A stretch of 64,000 nucleotides of DNA from positions 1 through 64,000 of the forward strand of contig DIWF01000037.1 in the NCBI GenBank assembly GCA_002422545.1, in the 5' to 3' direction. Made by a program: the position numbers and the translations under genes. Below are positions 35,059 through 43,120 of this stretch, in pieces. The notes under the pieces were generated by a model. It was not told the origin of the DNA, did no database searches, and saw only the letters and a list, made by a program, of their open reading frames with translations. How positions within the stretch are numbered: the first letter of the stretch is position 1; every line of letters begins with the position of its first letter. This stretch comes from Firmicutes bacterium UBA6113 (GTDB taxonomy: Bacteria; Bacillota; Clostridia; Tissierellales; Sedimentibacteraceae).

Positions 35059-36237
35059 TTATAAATATTTTTTCAACACTTCAACCTTATCTGTTTTTTC
35101 CCAAGGAAGATCCAGATCGTTTCTTCCAAAGTGACCATATGCTGCAACCTGCTGGTAGATAGGTCTTCTCAGCTTGAAGTTTTCAATTATGGCTGCTGGT
35201 CTTAAGTCAAAGTTTTCAGCAACTGCCTGTTCAATTTTTTCATCGGCAATTTTGTTTGTTCCGAAAGTTTCAACCATTATTGAAACCGGCTTAGCAACTC
35301 CTATGGCATAAGCAAGCTCAACTTCGCACTTGTCTGCAAGTCCTGCTGCAACAATGTTCTTTGCAATGTGTCTTGCTGCATATGCTGCTGAACGGTCAAC
35401 TTTTGTTGGATCTTTTCCGGAGAATGCTCCGCCGCCGTGTCTTGAGTATCCGCCGTATGTGTCAACTATTATCTTTCTTCCAGTGAGTCCTGAGTCTCCC
35501 TGAGGTCCTCCGATAACAAATCTTCCTGTTGGATTTACAAAATATTTTGTATTTTCATCAAGAAGCTCTGCAGGGACAGTTGTCTTGATAACATGTTCCA
35601 TAAGGTCTTTTTGAATTGTTTCCCTCTCAGCTTCAGGATTGTGCTGAGTTGAAATAACAATGGTGTCAACTCTTACAGGCTTGTTGTCGTGGTATTCGAT
35701 TGTCACTTGAGTTTTTCCGTCAGGTCTTAAGTATGGAACAGTCTTGTTTTTTCTTACTTCAGACAGCTTCAGTGAAAGTTTGTGTGCCAGTGATATTGGC
35801 ATAGGCATGAGTTCAGGAGTTTCATTGCATGCGAATCCAAACATCATGCCCTGGTCTCCGGCGCCTATCATGTCATTTGTGTCAACGTGAGCTTTCTTGT
35901 ATTCGTCAGCTTCATTAACGCCCATTGCTATGTCTTGTGACTGTTCTTCTATTGATGTAAATACGGCGCATGTTTTGAAGTCGAATCCGTATTCTGCGTT
36001 GTCATATCCTATGTTTTCTACTGTCTTTCTAACTATTTTTGGAATGTCAATGTAGCAGCTTGTGCTTATTTCTCCTGCTACAAGCACGAAACCTGTTTTA
36101 GTGACTGTTTCACAGGCAACTCTTCCATTAGGGTCTTGTTCCAAAATTGCATCTAAGATGCCATCTGAAATCTGGTCGCACATTTTGTCTGGGTGACCTT
36201 CTGTTACTGATTCAGATGTAAATAACCATTTCTTCAT
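35059..36237 (-). CDS. metK: S-adenosylmethionine synthetase
   Basis: Makes S-adenosylmethionine from methionine and ATP. The 392-residue protein carries TSESVTEGHPDKMCDQ at the N-terminus, the hexapeptide GAGDQG, the P-loop-like GGGAFSGKD and RSAAYAARHIAK. Length is typical. It is controlled by the SAM-I riboswitch just upstream and ends at its own terminator, so it is a single-gene unit. Confidence 0.97.
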   Translation of the reverse strand: MKKWLFTSESVTEGHPDKMCDQISDGILDAILEQDPNGRVACETVTKTGFVLVAGEISTSCYIDIPKIVRKTVENIGYDNAEYGFDFKTCAVFTSIEEQSQDIAMGVNEADEYKKAHVDTNDMIGAGDQGMMFGFACNETPELMPMPISLAHKLSLKLSEVRKNKTVPYLRPDGKTQVTIEYHDNKPVRVDTIVISTQHNPEAERETIQKDLMEHVIKTTVPAELLDENTKYFVNPTGRFVIGGPQGDSGLTGRKIIVDTYGGYSRHGGGAFSGKDPTKVDRSAAYAARHIAKNIVAAGLADKCEVELAYAIGVAKPVSIMVETFGTNKIADEKIEQAVAENFDLRPAAIIENFKLRRPIYQQVAAYGHFGRNDLDLPWEKTDKVEVLKKYL

Positions 36238-36270
36238 CTTTTATTCCTTTCTCATATGAATTACATACAT

Positions 36271-36405
36271 AAAAAAACTCTTCCAAAGAAGAGGTCGCAG
36301 TCTTGGTATAACCTCATCTATCGGAAATCCGCGGGATTTGGCACCTTGAATAATCAGGCTGCCGGGTTTCATAGGGCCTCGTCCCTCCACCACTCTTGAT
36401 AAGGA
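36271..36405 (-). promoter_or_regulatory. SAM-I (S-box) riboswitch of metK
   Basis: Read leftward: CTTATCAAGAGTGGTGGAGG, then GACGAGGCCCTATGAAACCC and GGCAGCC, all hallmarks of the S-box aptamer. It ends in the intrinsic terminator CTCTTC/GAAGAG (36278-36293) with TTTTTTT. With bound SAM the terminator forms and metK is off. Confidence 0.95.
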
Positions 36406-36414
36406 GTTTGTTCA

Positions 36415-36443
36415 ATAATAGCATATACTTTTTTTAATGTCAA
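36415..36443 (-). promoter_or_regulatory. Promoter of the metK riboswitch transcript
   Basis: TTGACA (36438-36443), 17-base spacer, TATTAT (36415-36420), about 10 bases upstream of the aptamer 5' strand. Confidence 0.85.
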
Positions 36444-36453
36444 CAATATTATT

Positions 36454-36655
36454 TTAAATTTTTCTCTCAAAAATATCATTCGAATTGCAATGTTGTATTG
36501 TTTCTACCGGTTGAAATTGTAATATATTCTGCTGCAATCTATCTAGGTTTATATTTCCCTGATAGATTTCATTTATTACATTTATTTCAAAGTTGATACC
36601 ATAGCTTTTTTAAAACTGGTAATGGAACTTTTCCATTTTCCATACGTCTTAAATA
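36454..36655 (-). pseudogene. Possible decayed coding remnant between metK and the NAGPA gene
   Basis: The 36444-36756 stretch has no gene. Read leftward, two frames look protein-like in succession: RRMENGKVPLPVLKKLW (about 36600-36650), then after a frame change INEIYQGNINLDRLQQNI and on to a stop at 36454. It may be a frameshifted relic; no family recognised. Otherwise the gap holds only promoter sequences. Confidence 0.25.
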
Positions 36656-36699
36656 TTATCTGCATTTCTATAAATTGCTAACACTTGGGGAAATTAGGT

Positions 36700-36728
36700 G
36701 TTAAATTGTTATTTAAATGTGGTATAAT
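36700..36728 (+). promoter_or_regulatory. Candidate promoter of the NAGPA-domain gene
   Basis: TATAAT (36723-36728) is a full -10; 17 bases ahead GTTAAA (36700-36705) is a weak -35. Start codon is 29 bases downstream. Confidence 0.45.
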
Positions 36729-36756
36729 GGAATATAAAATTGAAGGGAATGATACA

Positions 36757-39354
36757 ATGATTATTAAAAAGATAGCGGCTGTTTCAGCAGCCATTGCTCT
36801 AATGATGGCATCTAACGCATATGCCAGCAGCTTTTACACAGTATACGACTTAACAGAACAAACAAGGCTCTCCACGGGCATTACATATGAAAGTATTGAA
36901 AGGTACACTTCCTTGGGGTGGATGAACATCAATGTCATAAGAGCTGATTTGACGGATAAATACACAACTGTTGACCCCATAACTAATGCAAATGGAGTAT
37001 CTAACAGAGCATCCTTAAGCTCCATGATGAAATCATCAGGCGCTGTTGCAGCAGTAAATGGAGACTTCTTCTACATGGGAAGCCCTACATACACATACGG
37101 TCCACTTATTTCAGACAATAAAATAATAACGTCCCCTCTTCCTTACAGCTACGGTTATCCAACTGTATCAAGGTTATTGGACGGCTCTGTGAATATATCG
37201 GTATGGAACCCCAAAATCACCCTTTACGGCTCAGACGGCACGACTTTTGACGTTACAGTTATGAACAAGACTTCATCTCTGGACTGGGCTCCAACAATTC
37301 TTACAAAAGATTGGAACAGCACATCACCCGGATACACAAACAAGGACATTGTTGAAGTTGTTGTAAAGGAAGGCACAGTATCAGAAGTGAGAAAGAACCA
37401 GCCTTCAGCATTGATTCCAACGGACGGATACATAATAGCCAGTTCCAATCAAACTACAATGGAGCAAATGCTTAAATCATTCCAGCCAGGCAGTCCCGTG
37501 TCTCTTGACATTGAGCTTGACTTCAGCCCTGAAAATGTAGATTGGGCTTTTGGAGCTCTCAATTACCTGGTGAAGGACGGACAGTTCAATGAAGCAAGCA
37601 ACGAAGTTCTTGGAACAAATCCTAGAACTGCCATTGGATTCAACAAAGACAACACAGAAATGATAATGGTTACAATTGACGGAAGAAACAAAGATTACGT
37701 TGGAGTAAAACAAACAGAACTCGCCCAGATAATGATAGACCTTGGTGCATATACCGCAGTCAACATGGACGGCGGCGGATCAACAACAATGGGAGTTGAT
37801 TTTCTTAAGAACTCCAATGTCACAGTGGTAAACATTCCTTCTGATGGAAGAGAAAGAAATCTGGCTTCCGGTGTTGGAGTTTTCAATAATTCTCCTGACA
37901 GCGACATAGCGAGCAAAATTGAAATAGCAGCAGATAAGGCAGTTTTCAACAACACTGAAGCAGCCCTTGAACTTAAGGCTTACAATGAATATTTCACACC
38001 TGTGGATGTTAAAGCAAGCGACATAAATTATTCGATAAAACCTTCAAATTCAGGCAAGGTGGTTAATAACATATTTTACCCGAGCAAGACAGGAAATGTC
38101 ACAATAACTGCAACAGTAGGTGATTCAACAGGAAGCACTGAAATTGAAGTGCTTGATAGTCCTGCATCATTGGAGTTTGATGTAGAAACTCTGGTTATGT
38201 CCCATGGAGATACCTACAACTTAGGTAATGCACTGGGAATTGACAAAGACGGAAAATCAGCATACATTCCTTCAAAATATCTTTCATATTCATACAGGAA
38301 CAAAGTTGGAAAGGTAACTGACGGAATTTTCACTGCAGGAGAAACAAGCAATACCGGTGCTATCACTGCAACATTCGGTAACGCAGTCAAGAACATAATA
38401 GTAAAGGTTGGCTACAGATTCCAGACTCTTAACAGATTTGAGAATTTGGAAGATTTGAAGCTTAACTTGTATCCTGAAGATTCTGAAGGCAAAATCTCTA
38501 TCACTGATGAATTTGTAAAGGAAGGCTCAAATGCATTGAAACTTGATTACGACTTTACGAAAATGACTGATCAAAGCATTGCATTCATAGAATTCGGAGA
38601 CAACGGCCAGGGAATTAAACTTGAAGACAAGCCAAAGGCCATTGGAATGTGGGTTTACGGCGATGGCAAGAATCACTGGCTAAGAACAAGAATAACAGAT
38701 GCCTACGGCAATGAAATAAAGATAACTTTTGAAGATGAAGTAAACTTTACGGGCTGGAAGTGGGTTGAAGCCTTCATTCCTCAGGGAACAGCATATCCGG
38801 TCACATTAAAGAATATTTATCTGGCAGAAATCAATGAAACAAGAAAAGATTCCGGAACCATTTACATCGACAACCTGAGAATAATGTATGAGCCCAAGGA
38901 CAAATCTTTAGGACTCAGGGAAGAAACACAGTTTATTGATTCAATGAAGATTTCTTCAATAAAAAACTTTACGGAAAAACTTTCAATAACTCCTGAAAAG
39001 GCTGAATTATCTGGTTCAAAATCAGGAAACATAGTATACTTTGACGGCATTATTTCAAATGGAACCATGAGCGCAAACAACACCACAATGTGGAACAACA
39101 TAAAAAGCTTTGAAAACTATCAGGACAAAGTGCTTGTTCTTTCTCTGAACAGCGATCTTGACAAGATAAACGACCAGCGTGAAGTAGAGGTTTTAAAAGC
39201 AATTCTTGAGAAATCTTCTAAAAACAATCAGGTGTTTGTTGTTTTCAAGGGAGCAGAAGAAAATACGGTAATAGAAAACAATGTGAGATACATCACTTAC
39301 GACGACACCTTTGAACTTGGCATAACTGATGGAGGAACCTCATATAAAAATTGA
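36757..39354 (+). CDS. Secreted multidomain protein with NAGPA-type phosphodiester glycosidase domain
   Basis: An 865-residue exported protein. The signal peptide is MIIKKIAAVS plus AAIALMMASNAYA. Residues about 60-360 match the phosphodiester glycosidase (NAGPA) domain, with GAVAAVNGDFFY, NPRTAIGFNKDN and the hallmark NMDGGGSTTM. A Big-type Ig-like region follows (about 375-555), then a beta-sandwich, possibly carbohydrate-binding, domain (about 560-715), and a C-terminal segment (about 750-860) that looks like part of a calcineurin-like phosphoesterase. Members are linked to cell-surface polysaccharide turnover. The start has GAAGGGA upstream; the longer reading adds no signal. Confidence 0.85.
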   Translation: MIIKKIAAVSAAIALMMASNAYASSFYTVYDLTEQTRLSTGITYESIERYTSLGWMNINVIRADLTDKYTTVDPITNANGVSNRASLSSMMKSSGAVAAVNGDFFYMGSPTYTYGPLISDNKIITSPLPYSYGYPTVSRLLDGSVNISVWNPKITLYGSDGTTFDVTVMNKTSSLDWAPTILTKDWNSTSPGYTNKDIVEVVVKEGTVSEVRKNQPSALIPTDGYIIASSNQTTMEQMLKSFQPGSPVSLDIELDFSPENVDWAFGALNYLVKDGQFNEASNEVLGTNPRTAIGFNKDNTEMIMVTIDGRNKDYVGVKQTELAQIMIDLGAYTAVNMDGGGSTTMGVDFLKNSNVTVVNIPSDGRERNLASGVGVFNNSPDSDIASKIEIAADKAVFNNTEAALELKAYNEYFTPVDVKASDINYSIKPSNSGKVVNNIFYPSKTGNVTITATVGDSTGSTEIEVLDSPASLEFDVETLVMSHGDTYNLGNALGIDKDGKSAYIPSKYLSYSYRNKVGKVTDGIFTAGETSNTGAITATFGNAVKNIIVKVGYRFQTLNRFENLEDLKLNLYPEDSEGKISITDEFVKEGSNALKLDYDFTKMTDQSIAFIEFGDNGQGIKLEDKPKAIGMWVYGDGKNHWLRTRITDAYGNEIKITFEDEVNFTGWKWVEAFIPQGTAYPVTLKNIYLAEINETRKDSGTIYIDNLRIMYEPKDKSLGLREETQFIDSMKISSIKNFTEKLSITPEKAELSGSKSGNIVYFDGIISNGTMSANNTTMWNNIKSFENYQDKVLVLSLNSDLDKINDQREVEVLKAILEKSSKNNQVFVVFKGAEENTVIENNVRYITYDDTFELGITDGGTSYKN

Positions 39355-39380
39355 CATACTAATCAATAAAGTGTTATTAT
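39351..39380 (+). promoter_or_regulatory. mscL promoter
   Basis: TTGACA (39351-39356, overlapping the preceding stop codon), 18-base spacer, TATTAT (39375-39380), 46 bases before mscL. Confidence 0.75.
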
Positions 39381-39426
39381 TGTAAATAAATGCTTATACA
39401 ATATTGATAAATGTCTAGGAGGAACC

Positions 39427-39846
39427 ATGTGGAAAGAATTTAAAAAGTTTGCATTCAAAGGAAATGTTTTGGATATGGCAGTAGGTGTTATAATGGGTGG
39501 AGCCTTCGGCAAAATAGTTACCTCCGTAGTAAACGACCTCATAATGCCTGTGCTTGGATATTTAATGGCAGACATGGATTTCAAGACCATGAAGTACGTC
39601 ATGAGCCCTGCTGTCATGGATGGAGAAACCGTAGTAAAAGCTGAAGCAGCTATACTTTACGGCAATTTCATCCAAAATGTTGTAGATTTTTTAATAGTAG
39701 CTGCATCAATTTTCCTGTTTGTAAAGCTAATAAACAAATCAAAGGACAAATTGATAAAACAGGAAGCTCCTGCACCTGCAGCACCTAAAGGTCCTACTCA
39801 AGAAGAGATTTTAATGGAAATTAGAGACTTGCTGAAAGATAAATAA
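39427..39846 (+). CDS. mscL: Large-conductance mechanosensitive channel
   Basis: Osmotic safety valve in the cytoplasmic membrane. The 139-residue protein has the amphipathic N-terminus (MWKEFKKFAFKGNVLDMAVG), pore helix TM1 with GVIMGGAFGKIVTSVVNDLIMP, a variable outer loop, TM2 (about 80-100) and the cytoplasmic helix EEILMEIRDLLKDK. Length is standard. AGGAGG stands before the start; it is a single-gene unit with promoter and terminator. Confidence 0.96.
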   Translation: MWKEFKKFAFKGNVLDMAVGVIMGGAFGKIVTSVVNDLIMPVLGYLMADMDFKTMKYVMSPAVMDGETVVKAEAAILYGNFIQNVVDFLIVAASIFLFVKLINKSKDKLIKQEAPAPAAPKGPTQEEILMEIRDLLKDK

Positions 39847-39850
39847 ATTC

Positions 39851-39872
39851 AAGAGCCTTCGGGCTCTTTTTT
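39851..39872 (+). terminator. mscL terminator
   Basis: AAGAGCC-ttcg-GGCTCTT stem with a stable UUCG tetraloop, followed by TTTTTTA. Confidence 0.92.
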
Positions 39873-39950
39873 ATTAAATAAGTCAATTTTCCTTGAATTT
39901 TATTTTTTTTCTGTTAGAATTAGATAGTAAAATAACACTTGGAGGAAATT

Positions 39951-40448
39951 ATGAGTTTATATACAGAATGGACTGAAACATTAAAAGGAATAACCACACA
40001 AGAAGAATATCAGGCTTTTTTTAATGAATATATGACAAAAGAAACTGAATGCTACAAAAATATTCTTCAGACAAAAAATCCTGTGCTGGAAGGAACAATT
40101 AAGGAACTGGCCGAAAAAAACAACATGACTGCCATGGAGTTTGTAGGATTTTTAGACGGCGGAAACACAAGTTTGAAAGAAACATTGGAGCTTGAAAACC
40201 TGGAAGAAGATACTCAGATAAAAGCTGAATTTGACTTTGAAAAACTTCTCTGGAACATGCATGATTCAAAAGCAGAATGGCTTTACGGCATGGAAGAATG
40301 GAGCAACATTTTTGATGAAGAAAAAAGAAAAGAGATTAAAAAAGATTACAACCGTTCAAAAATAGTTGTAAAAGGTGAAAAAGTCGGAAGAAATGATCCA
40401 TGCCCATGTGGATCAGGAAAAAAATACAAAAAATGCTGCGGTAAATAG
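39951..40448 (+). CDS. Small SEC-C motif protein
   Basis: A 165-residue cytoplasmic protein. The C-terminus is a SEC-C zinc motif, GRNDPCPCGSGKKYKKCCGK, as at the end of SecA. The N-terminal part (1-140) is acidic and helical, with no family I recognise. It may bind the ribosome or SecB/SecA partners through the zinc motif, as other SEC-C proteins do; this is inference. The start ATG at 39951 has GGAGG six bases ahead; an upstream in-frame TTG overlaps that site. Confidence 0.85.
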   Translation: MSLYTEWTETLKGITTQEEYQAFFNEYMTKETECYKNILQTKNPVLEGTIKELAEKNNMTAMEFVGFLDGGNTSLKETLELENLEEDTQIKAEFDFEKLLWNMHDSKAEWLYGMEEWSNIFDEEKRKEIKKDYNRSKIVVKGEKVGRNDPCPCGSGKKYKKCCGK

Positions 40449-40468
40449 CCGCTGCAGGGGGGAATATT

Positions 40469-41347
40469 ATGAATAAGACAAAGGGTCTGGCCTTCGCTAT
40501 TTTGGCGGCTTTTATTTATGGTTTCACCCCTGTTCTTGGAAAACTGACATATCTGGAAGGAAGCAATTCTATGTCTCTGACATTTTACAGAAACTTCCTT
40601 TCAATACCTCTTCTTTTCGCAATCCTTAAATATAAGAAAGTTCCGGTAATGGCTGACAAAGACGAACTGAAAAACCTTGCAATACTTGGATCAATGGGTT
40701 CAACTCTCACAGCCCTCACGCTTTACGCTTCATACAACTACATATCTGTAGGCATGAGCACCACAATTCATTACATATATCCCGTGCTGGTAACCGTTGC
40801 CTGTGTGTTTATTTTCAAGGAAAAAGTAAGCAAGGAAAAAATAATCGCCCTGGTGCTTTCAACAATGGGTGTTTTCATGTTTTTTGAAGGTAACTTCAGC
40901 CTTATGGGCATATCTCTGGCGTTGATGTCAGGAGTTGTTTATGCCGCTCATCTGTTGTTCATTGACAAAAGCGGACTGAACAAGATGTATCCTTTTAAAA
41001 TAACATTTTATGCTGCAATATTTTCATCGGTTTATTTGTTTATATTTGGAACAATAAGCGGCACCCTGGTTTTCAAAATGACTGCAACAGGATGGCTTTT
41101 TACATTTCTGGTGGCATTTTTCGTTTCATTCCTGGCGAACACATTTATTCCAATAGCTGTAAAAAACGTTGGACCCACAGTAACATCAATTTTAGGGATG
41201 TTTGAACCAATAACAAGCATTTTGCTCGGAATGCTTTTTTTAGGGGAACCTGCCACCTTAAGAAATGCTGCTGCCTGCATTTTAATTTTGGCCGGCGTGT
41301 TAATTGTAACGGTTTCAAAGGACAAAAACAGTGAAATAGATATCTAG
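40469..41347 (+). CDS. EamA/DMT-family transporter
   Basis: A 292-residue membrane protein with ten predicted helices in two EamA repeats (first from about 1-140, second from about 145-285). The second repeat contains GPTVTSILGMFEPITSILLG, typical of the family. Substrate unknown; relatives export amino acids or metabolites. It follows the SEC-C gene by 20 bases, GGGGGG upstream of ATG, so probably co-transcribed. The stop codon touches the left end of an insertion-sequence fragment. Confidence 0.9.
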   Translation: MNKTKGLAFAILAAFIYGFTPVLGKLTYLEGSNSMSLTFYRNFLSIPLLFAILKYKKVPVMADKDELKNLAILGSMGSTLTALTLYASYNYISVGMSTTIHYIYPVLVTVACVFIFKEKVSKEKIIALVLSTMGVFMFFEGNFSLMGISLALMSGVVYAAHLLFIDKSGLNKMYPFKITFYAAIFSSVYLFIFGTISGTLVFKMTATGWLFTFLVAFFVSFLANTFIPIAVKNVGPTVTSILGMFEPITSILLGMLFLGEPATLRNAAACILILAGVLIVTVSKDKNSEIDI

Positions 41348-41559
41348 GGGCTATCCAAAAATGAGATAACCTTGTAAAGCGATTTCTAAACCTCTAAATT
41401 ATCATATAATGGTGTGAATTTTGAGGCTTAAATTTATGAAAAAAAAGAAGTACAAAATAAATTGTTATACACTAAATTATGGTTTCTTTAGAGGCCTTTT
41501 TTTACATAAAAGAAAGCTGTCTCTAATAGAAATTCTAATTTCTAATTTGAGATAGCCCC
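41347..41559. mobile_element. Small insertion-sequence-derived element (MITE-like), 213 bp
   Basis: Terminal inverted repeats GGGGCTATC (41347-41355) and GATAGCCCC (41551-41559), resembling IS1182-type ends (GGGGCTGTCTCAAAA form). No transposase is encoded. An inner hairpin (41391-41429, CCTCTAAATT...GAATTTTGAGG) is closely similar to one at 46642-46682. No clear target duplication. Confidence 0.65.
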
Positions 41560-41603
41560 TTTAAATAAGGTCAAAAAATTCATTTCAATGTTTAAGCATT
41601 ATG

Positions 41604-43010
41604 TTAATCATCAGTAAGTTTGTAAACTCCAATACCTGTAAATGCATATATTATTGCAAATATTGGAATTAAGTATGGAAGAATGGTCCACACAGCATAA
41701 CCTTCAGTTCCAAACACAGGTATCCCAAATGTAGTTGTATAAAATGCTGCTGATATTCCCCAAGGAATCAACGCACCTGTTACTGTCCCTATATCTTCCA
41801 AACTTCTTGATAATACATTTGGTGCTACTTTAAATTCAATATATTTTTTTCTATACATTTCCGGAACTAATATAAAACCTATATAAGCAGATCCTGTTGC
41901 AAACATCATTAATAACATTGTAAATAGTGTAGCTAATATCAGATGAGCTTGTGTTTTTATTCTATATAACATCGGTTCTAAAACTATATCTAAGTAACCA
42001 GCTTTACTTGTGATAGCTGCAAAGGTATATCCACAAAATACTATGAGCACTACGCTAACCATAGAAGTCATTCCGCCACGATTAAGTATTTTCGTTATCT
42101 CTGGTACTATATTATCGTTATATACCATATTAACATTAAATCCACTAACAGCAGAAGTAAACCCGTCTCTTAAAGAAAATCCCTGAAATATTACACCTAT
42201 TATTATCGCAGAGAGACTTGAAATAAAGAGAGTTGGTACAGCTGGCTTTTTAGTAAATGAACCATAAAGAATAATAATCAGGGGTAGCAATAACAATATA
42301 TTCCACTTAAATATATTATCTAGTGATGTTAACATTTCTAATGTAGATAATGGTAATATATTATTAGTTGTCCCTAGCCCAATACCAGTTACAAAATAGA
42401 CAACTCCAGCTATTATGGAAGGTGGTACTGTTGTCCACAACATAGATTTAATATGATCATATATATTAGCTTCTGAACAAAGTGATGCGAGATTAGTTGT
42501 TTCTGATAATGGGGACATTTTGTCTCCAAATATTGAACCAGCTAGAACTGCTCCTATTGTAATGGATTTTGGCACTCCTAATGTCTGTGCCATGCCAGCG
42601 AAAGCTATTCCTATTGTTCCAGCAGAACTCCAGGAGCTTCCAGTAATAACAGAGAATATTAGGCAAGTAACAAATGCAGATAATATAAGAAATGAAGGTT
42701 TTATAAGTTTTATTCCATAATATATTATCATAGGAATTGAACCTGAAAACATAAATGTACCAATTACCATACCTACGCCCCATAATAAAAGCAATACACC
42801 TGTAGTTTTTCCAATCCTCTGTGAAATAGCCTCCTCAAGTTCTTGCCATGTATATCCTAATCTCAATGCTCCAATAGTCATTATAGTTGCTGCTATGAAT
42901 AACAATACTTCCGACTTAAGTTTATATATTAATGTTCCAATGATAATTATTGCAAAGGAACTTCCCACCATTAATAATGATCTTGAAAAAGTTGGAATTC
43001 TTATTTTCAT
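41604..43010 (-). CDS. NhaC-family Na+/H+ antiporter (1)
   Basis: A 468-residue membrane protein with about 11-12 helices. Family features: GTMFSGSIPMIIYYGIKLI (as GTFMFSGSIPMIIYY here), FSVITGSSWSSAGTIGIAF and GAVLAGSIFGDKMSPLSETTN, the conserved core of NhaC proteins. Members exchange Na+ for H+, or in MleN-type cases an organic acid. The start MKIRIPTF follows AAGGGGG. It is downstream of the second antiporter gene, separated by a strong hairpin. Part of the flanked island with an OCD-family enzyme. Confidence 0.88.
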   Translation of the reverse strand: MKIRIPTFSRSLLMVGSSFAIIIIGTLIYKLKSEVLLFIAATIMTIGALRLGYTWQELEEAISQRIGKTTGVLLLLWGVGMVIGTFMFSGSIPMIIYYGIKLIKPSFLILSAFVTCLIFSVITGSSWSSAGTIGIAFAGMAQTLGVPKSITIGAVLAGSIFGDKMSPLSETTNLASLCSEANIYDHIKSMLWTTVPPSIIAGVVYFVTGIGLGTTNNILPLSTLEMLTSLDNIFKWNILLLLPLIIILYGSFTKKPAVPTLFISSLSAIIIGVIFQGFSLRDGFTSAVSGFNVNMVYNDNIVPEITKILNRGGMTSMVSVVLIVFCGYTFAAITSKAGYLDIVLEPMLYRIKTQAHLILATLFTMLLMMFATGSAYIGFILVPEMYRKKYIEFKVAPNVLSRSLEDIGTVTGALIPWGISAAFYTTTFGIPVFGTEGYAVWTILPYLIPIFAIIYAFTGIGVYKLTDD

Positions 43011-43032
43011 TTGAAACCCCCTTAACATTTTA

Positions 43033-43079
43033 TAACTAACCCGTGATATCTTTAGATTAAGATTATCACGGGTTAGTTA
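43033..43079 (-). promoter_or_regulatory. Strong intergenic hairpin between the two antiporter genes
   Basis: 16-bp perfect stem (TAACTAACCCGTGATA / TATCACGGGTTAGTTA) with an inner TCTT/AAGA extension and no T run. Not a standard terminator; an mRNA processing or stability element is inferred. Confidence 0.6.
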
Positions 43080-43120
43080 CTCTAAATTTAAATTCCTTAC
43101 TTAAGTTAACATAGCAGCAT

